A stretch of 35,097 bases of DNA from Flavobacterium sp. (GCF_027482425.1 NZ_JAIXWA010000068.1:1-35097); one strand, 5' to 3'. Numbered from the stretch's first letter, positions 9,701 through 18,600 are shown. Made by a program: numbers and translations. The notes: generated by a model from the sequence alone, not told the origin.

Positions 9701-11322
9701 CTTGTACGGTAGCTCTTTCAGATTCATCAACGATTACTATCGAATCTACAACTTGGAGCGGAACTGCTTGGAGCAATGGTTCACCAACGAGTACAAAAGC
9801 AGCGATAATTAGTGGTAACCTAATGATTGCATCAACATTCAATGCGTGTTCAATTACAGTAACCAATAATGCAGTTGTAACGGTGAACTCTGGTACAAAT
9901 GTTCAACTTAATGGATCGCTTACAGTTAATACAGGAGCTTCGTTTACGTTAAATAGTAATGCGAACTTGATTCAAGCCGATCCATCGGCCGTGAATTCGG
10001 GAGCTATTATTGTAAAACGCACGTCAAATCCATTATTACGTTTAGATTATATTATGTGGTCTTCACCAGTGGCGGCTCAGAACCTTCTATCTTTTTCACC
10101 ACAAACGTCTGTGAGTCCCACAATACGTTTTTATACGTACAACACTTCAGCCAATTTTTTCAACCAAGTAGCTGATTTTGCTTCGCATTCGATGGTATTG
10201 GGGAAAGGGTATTTGATTCGTTTACCCTTTAACCACCCTACGGCTCCGACTACTTGGACGGGATCATTTACCGGGGTACCCAACAATGGGACACAGAATA
10301 TCACTATGGCCAATGTAGGGCCAGGACAGCGTTACAACTTTGTGGGTAATCCGTATCCTTCGACGTTGAGCATGACGGATTTCTATAATGACAACAGCAA
10401 TGCGATTGAGCCTACCGTGTATTTTTGGCGTAAAACCAATGGAACACAAAACCCAACGTACTGTACCTATAACTTATCTACCGATACGTATACCGACAAT
10501 GGTCAACCGTTTACAGAAGATCCGAATGGGGTGATTCAAGTAGGACAAGGATTTATAGTAGAGGCAAAAGGTTCAGCGACGACCTTGACGTTCAACAACG
10601 GGCAACGTGTTGCGAATAACACCAACCAAACGTTCCGAACTGCTGCTACGACACAGTCGATTGAGCGTCATCGTGTATGGTTGAATCTCACCGGTACAGC
10701 GGGAGAATTTAGCCAGATGATGGTGGGGTATTTCACCGATGGAACCTTGGGATTGGATGGAACCGATTCTAAATATTTCAATGATGGAACCACAGAGTTA
10801 ACGAGTCCTGTGAATGGCGTAGCGTGTATTATGAACGGACGTCCTGTTCCTTTTGATGCTGCTGATGTAGTACCGTTAACGTACAAAGTGGCTACCGCTG
10901 GAACCTTTAGTGTGGCCATTGACCGTAAAGACGGTTTGTTTGATTCCACTTCGCAACCGGTTTATGTACATGATTTGACTACAGGTGCTTACCATAATTT
11001 GAACGACGGTCCGTATGCCTTTACGACTGCGGCAGGCACATTTAGCAACCGTCTGGAGTTGGTGTATCAAAATGCCTTGTCTACGGTGAATCCATCGTTG
11101 AATCCGAATAGTTTTACGGTGGTGAAAAATCCAACTCACGTTCAGGTTTCTGCCACCGAATCTATTGACACTGTTCGTGTATATGACTTACGTGGTCGTT
11201 TGATTGTGCAAAAGTTAGGAGTCAATGCTACACAAGTAAGCTTACCTGTAGAAGGGGATCAAGTACTACTTGTTCAAGTAACCACCATTTCAGGGTTAAC
11301 TGGAGTGAAAAAAGTTTTATAA
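712..11322 (+). CDS. GP1: giant secreted beta-solenoid/FN3 adhesin-like protein, T9SS type C
   Basis: A 3536-residue exported protein with no enzyme domain visible. Residues 1-41 are a signal peptide with a long polar n-region, then KRSFQLLTFV and a WGQ end. A beta-sandwich (about 42-240) precedes a WNNASTW block and a long G/T/S/N-rich beta-solenoid (about 246-980). A domain with LPIGTATAYAPL follows (about 985-1105). Next come FN3-like domains with YYVRAYATN-type strands (about 1108-1745), a jelly-roll-like domain ending GIDDLSIKG (about 1745-1948), two near-identical Ig_7-like domains (about 1950-2100), and a second solenoid opened by SDWNTASNWCGG (about 2107-2830). Two Ig/PKD-like domains (about 2836-3010) lead to the shared C-terminal module. 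The last 73 residues match the T9SS type C pattern (VRVYDLRGRLI, QVLLVQVTT, VKKVL end). The likely role is cell-surface or released adhesin; the ligand is unknown. Start: only in-frame ATG before the signal peptide. A terminator follows 27 bp after the stop. Confidence 0.93.
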   Translation: MNTITSTKDCATHAHNNTFSKRSFQLLTFVLLMLGLNGWGQNFTDNASNYSSWTNGSNLGSGFGVWTLSAGTNSGSFLGNPANNGMGTTGIGTNAFGLFATGSAYMNATRPFENAMEVGDKLTFYWAMNWDANGGGKGFDFKNGATTIFTVINSGSSTITAGGVTADSNYGTTPMLVTLIRTSSTQYSFSMTSRSGGSTYNSTINSSSAINAVNFFIGNQNEGNGNRNMYFNHLTIEKGRYRSKVSGAWNNASTWQVSTDGGSTWSDANSAPSSVNGPITILNTHEVTVSTTITIDQTTIDSGGKLVLATGGAITVANGPDANDLVINGTYERQATATTLTPTGAVFCGSGGVYIHNASGGTIPTITWNANSTLQIDQNINSDEFTESFGNVLINGNTAFTIATAAFTGSIQGSFTHNSSGNITMASTTSNVTFTVAGNFNLTGSGAFILQTNAASTLSRTHRLVVNGNYIQSAGTLSFSSESSSPGTNSVFALLDVRGNFTHSGGTISETATVNVITRITLTGTSGTQTLESTGQTGSIDFNVAGSNAQCVVSATKVFVLGSNATMTIANGTSAPDLLVNGTVNSSGTITYTGSTTTVNGTLRNSGTSTGALTTTLTFSSTGTYEHNFTTTVGVIPTATWNSASNCNIIGYTTNTGSASGLNQTFGNFTWNCTGQTSSANLNGGLIGTVTGNFNVISTGTAQLRLGGSGATWTSTINGNLNIQGGTLAIIGSGTAGTGAATINVAGNLTISGGVLDFNAVSNAASSTINIGGDFSQTGGAIQRSFSAVSSFVFNKSSGTQTISQSSGTIFNAINWNVGNGTSTNTVVLGSNVNLGTGTGTFTVLGNATFDAGTNVLSGSAASTINSGGSVITANTGGVNGSITLSGTRTYNAAANYTFNGSAEQVTGAAVASANNLTLNNSAGVTLSTNTAVTGTITFTNGNLTTNGNTLTLSNSPSGATASRYIIADATGTVTMNSVSTAKTLPIGTATAYAPLTVTAGSATNYTATVSSTLPCSATDATRVVNLAWTLNGSNAPSSVVFQWPVSSQAISFNPASSCDLGRYNTTCPYNVSTIGTPSGTGPYTLSASSGFASGNQQYVIGNANAVYLAPPTIATTVAASSITFSGASSGGQTLTGNSITAKGVAWDTTTAPTVALSTKTNDGTGATNFSSSLNSLAAQTLYYVRAYATNATATAYGDEKSFRTLSSPVSAQATDLTATATSSSTIDLSWTGASFPSTGATASGYILLRAISPNTPSLASANGAAPSAGANTSIVSSVIANNATSFSNSGLASTTTYNYLLIPYTWDGSNATTYNYLTASAPTANATTQSGATPPVLTTSAASSVTAASATLNGEITSDGGGAVTARGFVYSSSDPTPTLGEGGVTDQSSGTGTGTFNASVSSLSPNTIYYYQAYATNSSGTSYGGVISFTTPKAEPAAQPTSLVFSSVTSTSFSTAFTDASGSPDGYIVVRSTTASLSADPVDGTAYTAGNSLGGGTVVSVGTTISGIANSSLTEGTTYYTFVFAFNNSGATIDYLTTSPLSNSVITISSVPNAPSFSAVTNTTATVSWSAVTGASDYRLDLSTVSNFTSFVSGYNDLTVSGTSQAITGLTPNTNYFARVRAVNASGTSASSTNGSSATLHNAPTVGNGSGATTSAITANWTAPTGGGSITFTYTVELSTNALDFSSPVATQNSIASATLSNTFSGLSQGTTYYYRIRAVNASGASDWSSVSTGYSTLASTISLSVLGTAVTENFNGMGTSATASTPTGIRIGTDFNIGTTATTQAYGNTGLGAVTSSSSGGAINWADGVTASATDRALGFLSTGSYSSPRSIIAAFKNNTGSTITNLTIDWKYEKYRSGTRAFDWTFFHGASSTPTTAATDGNQSYPADANNTVVFSPSSDTAKSVVLSGLSIADGSTYYLMWTYTGLAGSTNSQGLGIDDLSIKGCGDVAAPTASNQTFCSAANATIASLTATGTAIKWYAASSGGTALSTATALVNNTIYYASQTIDGCESVNRTAVTVTITTNPTAPTGTATQILCTGSTIANLTANGTSIQWYAASSGGSPLSSSTALVNNTVYYASQTVSGCESTSRLAVTASLVNNGTWLGTTSSDWNTASNWCGGVPTASTNVVINSGASNYPDLSTGADGVANSITINTGGSLTMGGTETLTITSGGSFTNNGTFTAGSNTTIVFAGTASISGTATFNNITANGTLTPSTATTINGVLALNNGGSIATNSPLFGSSATLQYNYGGGFGSRRNQALEWPASNGPANLTITNGSWIQLTGNRSLTGNVTITNGALQASGAQTLTMNGSTQTITVSTSSGGAIYGTDNGFGNDLSLVIASGSTTTFTGDATTSSDDEKKFLGITVNSGGTLTLSRGILVKYGTFTVNGVLQINANGYVQSTNGIAPTYGGSATLIYNTGGSYGRGLEWSATSGAGYPNNVQISNTTTLNLGANAGTTTARQCAGSLTVDSGSTLSLNINAMSQALTVKGNYINNGTTILSGTIGGDLKLEGNMNDNGVFTANGRAIFFEGSNNQTINSTSDPLDIDVMRIGKSGGEVILAQNLLVDESADPIQFTTANSVLNLNGYTATFGKAATASAITMNASSRIKGSTTSSIEILGTGAFGTIYLDQTTPGSTNALNNFTINRTSSGSVTLANPIAVSGTLTIANGTINLGTNRHTAANLTLGSSAQTTSSSYGGTGSPAENINTTYFAATSGYVNVGSCTTNSLTSTSATACLGSPATVTLTNTTTSQLPVGTYAVLYTLSGANTGSATGTMVVSTAGTGTFTTTNITNSGATTITINFIRNGCVSAISANNSASITINSVQTASVTIASSDADNTICAGTSVTFTATPTNGGSAPSYQWKLNGSDVDTDSATFTTSTLANGDIVSVVMTSNASPCLTGSPATSNTITTTVTTLSASISGTNGANQCPGSNVSFTLSGTANSIASYNLNGGATQTVTLTGGTATVTVTAATTSQTLNLISVDNGACTVALSDSSTITIESTTWSGTAWSNGSPTSTKAAIISGNLMIASTFNACSITVTNNAVVTVNSGTNVQLNGSLTVNTGASFTLNSNANLIQADPSAVNSGAIIVKRTSNPLLRLDYIMWSSPVAAQNLLSFSPQTSVSPTIRFYTYNTSANFFNQVADFASHSMVLGKGYLIRLPFNHPTAPTTWTGSFTGVPNNGTQNITMANVGPGQRYNFVGNPYPSTLSMTDFYNDNSNAIEPTVYFWRKTNGTQNPTYCTYNLSTDTYTDNGQPFTEDPNGVIQVGQGFIVEAKGSATTLTFNNGQRVANNTNQTFRTAATTQSIERHRVWLNLTGTAGEFSQMMVGYFTDGTLGLDGTDSKYFNDGTTELTSPVNGVACIMNGRPVPFDAADVVPLTYKVATAGTFSVAIDRKDGLFDSTSQPVYVHDLTTGAYHNLNDGPYAFTTAAGTFSNRLELVYQNALSTVNPSLNPNSFTVVKNPTHVQVSATESIDTVRVYDLRGRLIVQKLGVNATQVSLPVEGDQVLLVQVTTISGLTGVKKVL
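9748..11322 (+). repeat. Shared C-terminal module, copy 1 (in GP1)
   Basis: This is the first of four paralogous copies, coding for about 525 residues from TTWSGTAWSNG to the end. Landmarks are LDYIMWSSPV (residue 3111), a GVPNNG turn, GNPYPS (near 3212), GQGFIVEA, a FDAADVVPLTY block, and the type C sorting domain (about 3464-3536). It is closest to the copy in GP2: both have QNLL.FSP followed by TSVSPT, and FYTYNT. Confidence 0.85.
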
Positions 11323-11349
11323 ATGTTCTTTCTCTTTCTAATTTAAAAT

Positions 11350-11378
11350 AGACCGCCTTTTTGGGTGGTCTTTTTTTT
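11350..11378 (+). terminator. Intrinsic terminator after GP1
   Basis: AGACCGCC pairs with GGTGGTCT across a short T/G loop, followed directly by a run of eight T. It lies 27 bp after the GP1 stop codon. Confidence 0.85.
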
Positions 11379-11493
11379 GGTCTTTGTTTTCTTTTTTATA
11401 CAAAAAATAAATTTTTAGTAGTTTTTGTAGCTTTTTATCTTTTTATTATAACGAATTATAGGCTTGATTTCATTTAAACCGAAAAAAATGCAA

Positions 11494-11519
11494 TTTATCG
11501 ACGCGATTTGTTCGATAAA
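11494..11519. promoter_or_regulatory. Perfect 8-bp inverted repeat with 10-bp spacer
   Basis: TTTATCGA (11494-11501) and its exact reverse complement TCGATAAA (11512-11519) flank a 10-bp spacer. The half-site is the same word as the direct-repeat motif found upstream of the neighbouring genes, here in opposed orientation. It may be an operator for a dimeric regulator; this is inference. Confidence 0.4.
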
Positions 11520-11566
11520 AAAACAGAAAAAACCCACAAAATGCATCGAATTAAAAAAAAATACAT

Positions 11567-11594
11567 TTTAACGATTTTTAGGGTAACTAATCGA
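11567..11594 (+). promoter_or_regulatory. Direct-repeat motif pair upstream of GP2
   Basis: TTTAACGA (11567-11574) and CTAATCGA (11587-11594) are spaced exactly 20 bp start to start. The second ends 75 bp before the GP2 ATG and 30 bp before the -7-like element. The same arrangement recurs before GP3 and SP. Confidence 0.5.
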
Positions 11595-11668
11595 TTTGTT
11601 TTTCAAAATGTAGGAATTGACTCCAATTTTGTAACCAGAAATTAATTAGTTCATTAAACCTACTCATT

Positions 11669-14600
11669 ATGAAAACAATGATTACCCCAAATCTAATTTT
11701 TCGCCCTGTATTTACAAACACACGCTTTTTGAAGCAAGCCTTTTTACTTTTGGCCTTGCTGTTTTGTGTTTCGATTTCTTGGGGGCAAATTGCACAACGT
11801 GGTACTGCTACAACCAATGCCTCAAACTTGTCAGGTTCTAACCGAACGTTATCAATTGCAAGACCTGCAGGCGTAATAGCGGGTGATGTTTTGATTGCTA
11901 CGATTGTTCAAAATGAAACCGATAATGATAATGGAGGATTAACTGCCAATACTGCCTCAGGTTGGACTTTAGTGTCTAGTAGATTGATACGTGAAGAAGG
12001 TACAGCTAATGGTGAAAATTCTTGGTTTGGAACCATTTTATACCGTATTGCCGATGGTACTGAAGGCGCAAACTTTTCTTTTGCCATGCCCAATGATAGA
12101 GCTGATATGGCCATCGGAAGTATCGTGGCTTTCTCAGGGGTTGCGACCAATGCGCTCCGCCCTAATGGAACGGTTGGAGGTCCTTTTGATGTAGTTCCTT
12201 TAACATTAAATAATCAAAATTCAGATATACCAACGGCTACGGGGACTACAGTTTCATCAGCGAATGCAGCGGTATTGATGATTTCTATGATCAATAATGA
12301 CCGAACTTTCAGTAACTGGTCAAATTCACGCACGGAACTTTTTGATCACAACACTACCCTAACCGATGATGCCGCTTTGGGGGCAGCATGGAACGATTGC
12401 GTGTTAAGTGGTGCAACAGGAAATGGTACTGCTACTTTATCAGCTTCCGATCGAAGTTCCTCAATATTGTTAGTGTTGCGAAGAGCAACTCCTTTTACAG
12501 TGGGAAGTGCTTCAAGTTCACCAACACTATGTTTAAGCGCTGTCATGCCTACCGTCACCCACACCACGCAAGGAGCAACTGGAATCGGTACTGCTACAGG
12601 TTTGCCTGCCGGTGTAACCCCTACTTGGAGTTCCAACACAATTACAATTAGTGGAACACCTACCGTTGCTGGAACTTTCAATTATTCTATTCCGCTTACT
12701 GGTGGATGTGCTTCAGTTGTAGCTACAGGAACGATACAAGTCAATCCTATACCCACCCAAGTTACGGCAGTGGCTAGTGTTGCCAATCCATTATGTTTGG
12801 GTCAATCGGTTAATTTGATCGCTTCTGCCAACTCGAATTCTTCAACGGCTGTAACGCTTTTGAATCAAAATTTTAATAGTTTGACTAATAATTGGACACC
12901 GACAAATCAAAGTACTGGAGGTACCCCCACGAGAGCTGCTTGGACTTTAAGAGATAGTGGTTATAATAATGGTTTTGGAACAGGAGGTGAAACAATTATT
13001 ACTCCAGATGCGTCTCAGTTTTATTTGTCAGATAGTGATGCGCAAGGGTCAGGAGGAATAACTAACACGACATTGGTATCACCTGCATTCAATACCAATG
13101 GAATGTCAGCAGTTACTATTAATTTGTCACATTATTACAGATTTAACTCAGGAACCGATGATAGAGCATTTGTTGAAGCGAGTACCAATGGAACAAATTG
13201 GACAACCTTAACTACCTATTCTAGCACACAAGGTTCAGCAAACGCATTCACAACAGCCAACATAAGTTTAACTTCCACTTTTTTAAACCAGTCTAATGTA
13301 TTTATTCGTTTGCGATATACTGGATCTTATGACTGGTATTGGGCTGTAAATAGTGTGGTAATTTCGGGTACTTTAACAACCGCTCCAGAAGCTACTTATG
13401 CTTGGACCTCAAATCCAGCTGGTTTCACATCAAATGCAAAAAATCCAATAGGATTGACTCCATCGGTTACAACGACTTACACGGTTACAGCGACCAATAG
13501 TTTTGGGTGTTCTTCTACCGCTGAAGTAACAGTAGTAGTTATCGAACCCGTCAATTATACCAGTGCAACGGCCGATGCCAATGATATTGCAGCGAATCAA
13601 ACAACTACCTTACGTGTCAATGGCTTAACAGGGACCAATGCCAATGCGTCTTGGTATACAGCACCCAATGGGAATGGCGACTTTTTAGGGACAGGGGCAG
13701 TATTGCCGAATATGGGTCCTGGAAAATATTATGTTCAAATTACTGGTGATTGTGGCACTCCAGCCGAAGTTTCCATTGAGGTTTTAGGAAACAGCAGTTG
13801 GACTGGTGCTATCAATACGAATTGGAATGAACCCGGAAACTGGGCCGAAAATGTAGTGCCCAATGCCTATTGTAAAGTAAGCATTGGAACGGCTAAAACC
13901 GCTGAGATTAGCGCAGTCGATGGTGCCGCGTATAATGTGGTAGTAAGTGGAACTGGGGTGTTAACTGTGAGAGCAGGAGGTAATCTTGCCGTAACGAACC
14001 AAATTACTACGACTGCAGCGACCAACTTGATTGTTGAGAGTAATGCCAACTTAGTACAAATCAACGGAGCAGCCAATACAACACCGATCACTGTTCGTCG
14101 TAGAAGTAGTGCTTTAAAACGCTTAGATTACATCATGTGGTCGACGCCCGTAACAGGACAAAACTTATTAGGGTTCTCCCCGTTAACTTCGGTTTCTCCT
14201 ACCTCTCGTTTTTACACTTACAACACGACGACTAACTTTTTCAACTCGATTACGGCACCAGGTTCGGTAACCATGGAACGTGCTCGTGGGTATTTAGTTC
14301 GTGTTCCCAACAATCATCCTACTTCATCAACGATTTGGAACGGACAATTTGTTGGGGTACCGCATAACGGAACGATTTCGATGCCTTTGACTAACTCAAT
14401 CGATTCTACGAAACGATTTAATTTGGTTGGAAATCCGTATCCTTCTACCATTAGCTTAGCGAAGTTCTTGGATGCCAATCAAAATAATATTAAGGGTACC
14501 GTTTATTTTTGGAGAAAAACCAACGGAGCACCTCACAATTCCTACTGGGCCATTTCTAAATTCGGACATTCTTCCAATGGAGAAGGGGTGAACCCTAACG

Positions 14601-15403
14601 GAGTCATTCAAGTAGGGCAAGGATTTATCGTAGAAGCCCGCGAAAATGCTACTGAAGTGGTGTTCAATAATGATATGCGTATTTTGAATAACGCCAACCA
14701 AATGTTTAAAACAACAGCCAATGCTACTCAGAGCGTATCCAATGATCGTTACTGGTTGAAAATGACCAACACCAATGGCGCTTTTTCACAAATCATGGTG
14801 GGTTATTTTGCTGAGGCTACACAAGGTTTCGATGCTGAAATTGATGCCAAACAAATTGCTGATGGAACCATTTTATTGAGCTCAACCATCGGAAATGAAG
14901 GTTATGCTATCCAAGGACGTCAGGCTCCTTTTGTGCCCACTGATATTGTACCATTGTCGTACACTGTAGATGCAGCAGGGTCATACACGGTTGCTTTAGA
15001 CGGATTGGAAGGTGTTTTTGAGGCCGATACTGCTGTGTATTTGAAAGATAATGAAACGGGCGCCATGCACTTGCTAAACAACGGCGGATATACATTTACT
15101 ACTGCTTTGGGAAGTTTTGCCAACCGTTTTGAAATTCAATACCAAACGTTATTGGATACCCCAACGATTACGGATACACCTGGTGTAAAAGTACAATTAA
15201 ACGAAGGACAATTGATGGTTCATTCCCAAGAAGAGGCTTTAAAATCAGTTGAGGTTTTTGATTTAAATGGGCGTAAGTTACATGCTTCAGGTACTTTAGA
15301 TGTGTTCCAATATACAGTGAATCATCTCCCTACGAATGCAGTTTTGATTGTTAAAGGTGTTTTTGCCAACGGTCAAAAGTGGGTGAAAAAATTAGGAAAT
15401 TAA
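11669..15403 (+). CDS. GP2: secreted Ig/PKD adhesin-like protein, T9SS type C
   Basis: A 1244-residue exported protein, the shortest of the giant set. The signal peptide (1-40) has a long basic n-region and ends in SWGQ. Residues about 41-272 form a beta domain with [29 protein letters not shown] and IVAFSGV, a type I know from bacterial surface proteins but cannot name. An Ig-like domain (about 274-359) carries the common Bacteroidota words [15 protein letters not shown] and [19 protein letters not shown]. An Ig/PKD-like domain (about 374-624) is split by a cleaved-adhesin/MAM-like insertion (about 390-572). A short Ig-like domain (about 628-708) joins the shared C-terminal module (from about 710), ending in a type C sorting domain (about 1171-1244; [19 protein letters not shown]). 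A second ATG at 11678 would shorten the protein by three residues; the first is kept. Probably a surface adhesin by analogy; unproven. Confidence 0.93.
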   Translation: MKTMITPNLIFRPVFTNTRFLKQAFLLLALLFCVSISWGQIAQRGTATTNASNLSGSNRTLSIARPAGVIAGDVLIATIVQNETDNDNGGLTANTASGWTLVSSRLIREEGTANGENSWFGTILYRIADGTEGANFSFAMPNDRADMAIGSIVAFSGVATNALRPNGTVGGPFDVVPLTLNNQNSDIPTATGTTVSSANAAVLMISMINNDRTFSNWSNSRTELFDHNTTLTDDAALGAAWNDCVLSGATGNGTATLSASDRSSSILLVLRRATPFTVGSASSSPTLCLSAVMPTVTHTTQGATGIGTATGLPAGVTPTWSSNTITISGTPTVAGTFNYSIPLTGGCASVVATGTIQVNPIPTQVTAVASVANPLCLGQSVNLIASANSNSSTAVTLLNQNFNSLTNNWTPTNQSTGGTPTRAAWTLRDSGYNNGFGTGGETIITPDASQFYLSDSDAQGSGGITNTTLVSPAFNTNGMSAVTINLSHYYRFNSGTDDRAFVEASTNGTNWTTLTTYSSTQGSANAFTTANISLTSTFLNQSNVFIRLRYTGSYDWYWAVNSVVISGTLTTAPEATYAWTSNPAGFTSNAKNPIGLTPSVTTTYTVTATNSFGCSSTAEVTVVVIEPVNYTSATADANDIAANQTTTLRVNGLTGTNANASWYTAPNGNGDFLGTGAVLPNMGPGKYYVQITGDCGTPAEVSIEVLGNSSWTGAINTNWNEPGNWAENVVPNAYCKVSIGTAKTAEISAVDGAAYNVVVSGTGVLTVRAGGNLAVTNQITTTAATNLIVESNANLVQINGAANTTPITVRRRSSALKRLDYIMWSTPVTGQNLLGFSPLTSVSPTSRFYTYNTTTNFFNSITAPGSVTMERARGYLVRVPNNHPTSSTIWNGQFVGVPHNGTISMPLTNSIDSTKRFNLVGNPYPSTISLAKFLDANQNNIKGTVYFWRKTNGAPHNSYWAISKFGHSSNGEGVNPNGVIQVGQGFIVEARENATEVVFNNDMRILNNANQMFKTTANATQSVSNDRYWLKMTNTNGAFSQIMVGYFAEATQGFDAEIDAKQIADGTILLSSTIGNEGYAIQGRQAPFVPTDIVPLSYTVDAAGSYTVALDGLEGVFEADTAVYLKDNETGAMHLLNNGGYTFTTALGSFANRFEIQYQTLLDTPTITDTPGVKVQLNEGQLMVHSQEEALKSVEVFDLNGRKLHASGTLDVFQYTVNHLPTNAVLIVKGVFANGQKWVKKLGN
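13796..15403 (+). repeat. Shared C-terminal module, copy 2 (in GP2)
   Basis: The second paralogous module, about 535 residues. It has [11 protein letters not shown] at its start, [10 protein letters not shown] at residue 819, GVPHNG, GNPYPS at 921, GQGFIVEA and the type C sorting domain. The spacing between the DY block and GNPYPS (about 102 residues) equals that of GP1 and is longer than in GP3/GP4 (about 96). Confidence 0.85.
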
Positions 15404-15442
15404 GCCTGTAAATTTTGTAAATAATATCATGTTAAAAATAAA

Positions 15443-15470
15443 AATAAAGCCTGCTTATGCGGGCTTTATT
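15443..15470 (+). terminator. Intrinsic terminator after GP2
   Basis: A 12-bp stem, AATAAAGCCTGC with GCGGGCTTTATT (one G.U), closes on the loop TTAT. There is no long T tail beyond the arm itself. It lies 40 bp after the GP2 stop; the next regulatory motif starts within a few bases. Confidence 0.75.
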
Positions 15471-15474
15471 GCAT

Positions 15475-15502
15475 TTTATCGAGGTTTTTAAGCGTTAATC
15501 GA
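15475..15502 (+). promoter_or_regulatory. Direct-repeat motif pair upstream of GP3
   Basis: TTTATCGA (15475-15482) and TTAATCGA (15495-15502) are spaced 20 bp start to start. The second ends 10 bp before a TTG at 15513 that can serve as the -33 element. Confidence 0.5.
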
Positions 15503-15512
15503 ATAGCTTGTT

Positions 15513-15545
15513 TTGTTCAAAAAATATATGTTACATTAGATTTTG
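15513..15545 (+). promoter_or_regulatory. Candidate GP3 promoter, Bacteroidota type
   Basis: TTG (15513-15515), 21 bp, then TAGATTTTG (15537-15545), one base longer than the Bacteroidota -7 consensus TANNTTTG. The spacing is within the known range for TTG/TANNTTTG promoters. Transcription would start near 15550, giving a leader of about 50 nt before the ATG at 15602. Confidence 0.4.
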
Positions 15546-15601
15546 AATCGTCTTAGCACTTTGTATTTCAGGAGATTAAGAAGGGTCGATTTTAAAAAGC
15601 T

Positions 15602-18600
15602 ATGTATAAATATTTTCGGTTTTCAATCATAACTATATTAGTTTTAGGAGTTTTTTTGGGAAGTACGACACCCGTAAATGCCCAAGTGAACTCTTATAAC
15701 TTTGCGCAAAATATAACGGCGTACACTTCGATAACTGGCGGAACAACGGTTTTTGCTGCTCCTTGGGATAATAATACGCCAATTCAAGTTCCCATTGGTT
15801 TTACCTTTAACTACGATGGTACTGATTTTACCCAGTGTTTTATCAGTCCCAATGGTTTTATTACGATGGGAGCAACGGCGCCAATAGGAACAAATTTCAT
15901 TCCTTTGAGTAACGCAGCAGTTTACAATCCAGGCAATACGGGTGGTGCGATTGCTCCTATGGGAGGGGACTGGATAGCCAACGGTTCGCCGATTGAGTTC
16001 GGCATTGAAGGAACTGCACCCAATCGTACTTTTGTGGTACAATGGACGAATGCCAACCGAAAAAGTGGTACAATTACCCTTCCGGGTGATTTTGATTTCC
16101 AAGTGCGTTTGTCTGAAACCTCAAATACCATTACATTTTCCTATGGGAATTGTGATACATCCTTAACCACCACTTCGTACAATGTTCAAGTAGGGTTGCG
16201 TGGTTTTGACAATAATATTACGCAAGGGAATGTGTTTAACCGCGTACAAGGAAGTTCTCAACTATGGGGAAATGCGGGAGCCACTACGCAGGGATTTGCC
16301 AACAGTTCTACGCTGTTTACTAACCCTTCGGCCTATCCTAATTTTGGCTTGCAGTTTTTATTTACTCAGAACCCTCCATGCGCCATTCCATCGGCTCTAC
16401 CAACGGGTTTAATTTTAGGGGGCACTTCCATAACAAGCACCTCTTTTGTTGGCAATAGTTTTACGGCCCCAACGCCAGCGCCTTCTCGTTATTTAATTGT
16501 ACGTAGTTTATCAGCTACACCTCCAACTTCGGCGCAATTTGTGAACCGAGTTTTTTACCCAGTTGGGACTACAGTGAGTGGTTTTACGGTGATTGCCAAT
16601 TCCAACCTAACTACCTTTAATCAAACGGGATTAGCGCCTGGAACTACTTATCATTATTGGGTCATTCCGTTTAATGAAAAATGTTTGGGCGCACCATTTT
16701 ATAATTTATCATCGCCTTTGTATGCTAGTGCGACAACCTGTTTTACTACTGCGGTTGCTACAGCAGCTACCGCTGTGGGAGGAAATGATTTTGTAGCCAA
16801 TTGGAATGCAGTAGCTGGAGCTACGAGTTATTCGGTTGACGTCTCTACCAACAATACCTTTACCGCCATTTTACCAGCTTATAATAACTTTTCTGTACCC
16901 GCGGGGACTACCAGTTTGAATGTTACGGGCTTATTGCCTTTTACCACCTATTTTTATCGGGTTCGAGCCAACGGACCAGGGTGTATTTTAAATAGTGGTA
17001 CAATTACGTTGACTACTACTTGTGGATTTTTCACCATTCCTTATCTACAAAATTTTGATACCACTGCTATTGGAGCCCTTCCCAACTGTTTTGTTGCCTT
17101 GAACAATAACAGTGATGCACAAGTGTGGAATGTACAAGCTACTACTTTTTCTTCAGCTCCCCGATCGGTAATCCTCAATCGCAATACGACAGTGGATATG
17201 AACGACTGGTTGATGGGGCCTGGTTTGAATCTAACTGGAGGGATTTCCTATCGTCTAATTTTTCGCTACAATACAGGAGCCGTGGCTGCAACCACTGAGA
17301 ACTTAACTGTTTTTTATGGAACTTCTCAAACCGTTGCAGGGATGACAAATAACTTGATTAACCTTACTGGGATTAATAATAGTTTTTTTGAAACGGTTAC
17401 CATCGATTTTGTTCCGGCTTCTTCAGGGGTATATTATTTAGGATTCCGTGGTTCGAGTATTGCGAATCAATCCTATTTGGCTTTAGACGATATCAGTGTC
17501 ACCTTATCTCCTTCCTGTATTGACCCTACTAATTTAGCAGTGAGTACGTTGACTGCTACCACGGCTTCCATTGGTTGGACTGCCTCGTCAATACCCCCTT
17601 CTAATGGTTATGAGTACTTTTTGTCAACGTCAGCTACACCGCCGACTGCTGCAACAACCCCTACTGGTTCTGTAGGTCCTGGTGTTACATCCTTAAGTTT
17701 AACAGGATTAATTCCGAGTACCTTTTACTGGATTTGGGTGCGCGGGAATTGTGGGCCCAACGATAAAAGTGTTTGGACGGCTGAAGAAACTTTTAACACC
17801 GAATGCTCAACACCTTCGGTTACGTCTACTATTCCTGTAACTCGTTGTGGATTTGGGATTGGGACGTTAACAGCAACGCCATCGGCAGGGTCGACCATTC
17901 GTTGGTATGATACTCCAATCAATGGAGCAATTATCGGCACAGGTAATACTATAACAACCCCGAATACCGCTACGAATATAACTTATTATGCGGAAGCTCG
18001 TTCCCTAGGGGCTATTGCTAAATTAGGTCCTTCATCTCCGACGGCACAATTAGGAATACGCAATGTACAGACGTATGTTGGGCAAATCGATTTTTCGATA
18101 AGCTCGGTGACAACTTTGCAATCCGTTGATATTTTTCCGATGGTTTCGGGTCAAACGGGTCGATTCATTTTACGCACTAGTACAAACATTCCTTTAGCAA
18201 CCATTAATTATACTACTGTAGTTTCGGGTGGAAATACCTTACAAGCTATTCCAATTAATGTAGCTTTAGATCCGGGTATGTATAATTTATTTTTTGAAAC
18301 GCTTCCCGCTTCAGGATTACGGATGAATACCACCAATTCGGCTTATCCGTATACCAGTTCGGTAGCTACTTTAGAAGGGAATAGTGTGGACCCAAATTTT
18401 TACCTAGGTGCCTACAATTGGCGATTCACTACCCAATGTTTGTCAACACGGGTTCCCGTTACTTTATCTATAACCGCGCCGCCAACATTAACTTTAAGTC
18501 AAACTTCGCTTACCATTTGTGAAGGTGAAACCACTACAGTAGTTACTATAAATGGGGCAGGATCCTATAATTCGTTTACGTGGACTCCCAACTCGGGAGT

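Larger units (their letters stand above)
11379..11668. promoter_or_regulatory. AT-rich leader of GP2
   Basis: The 346-bp gap between GP1 and GP2 contains no gene. After the GP1 terminator it is very AT-rich and crowded with ATCGA/ACGA words. These include a perfect inverted repeat TTTATCGA-N10-TCGATAAA (11494-11519), TGCATCGA (11542-11549), and the direct pair at 11567-11594. A -7-like CAATTTTG (11624-11631) starts 30 bp after that pair, matching TANNTTTG at 7 of 8 positions. No clear -33 TTG is present at the right distance. Confidence 0.5.

Noticed and set aside
712..11322. Possible CRISPR-like or tandem DNA repeats within the repetitive giant genes.
   Set aside because: The repetition is at protein level (beta strands rich in T, S, G, N); no constant-length DNA repeat with spacers was seen.
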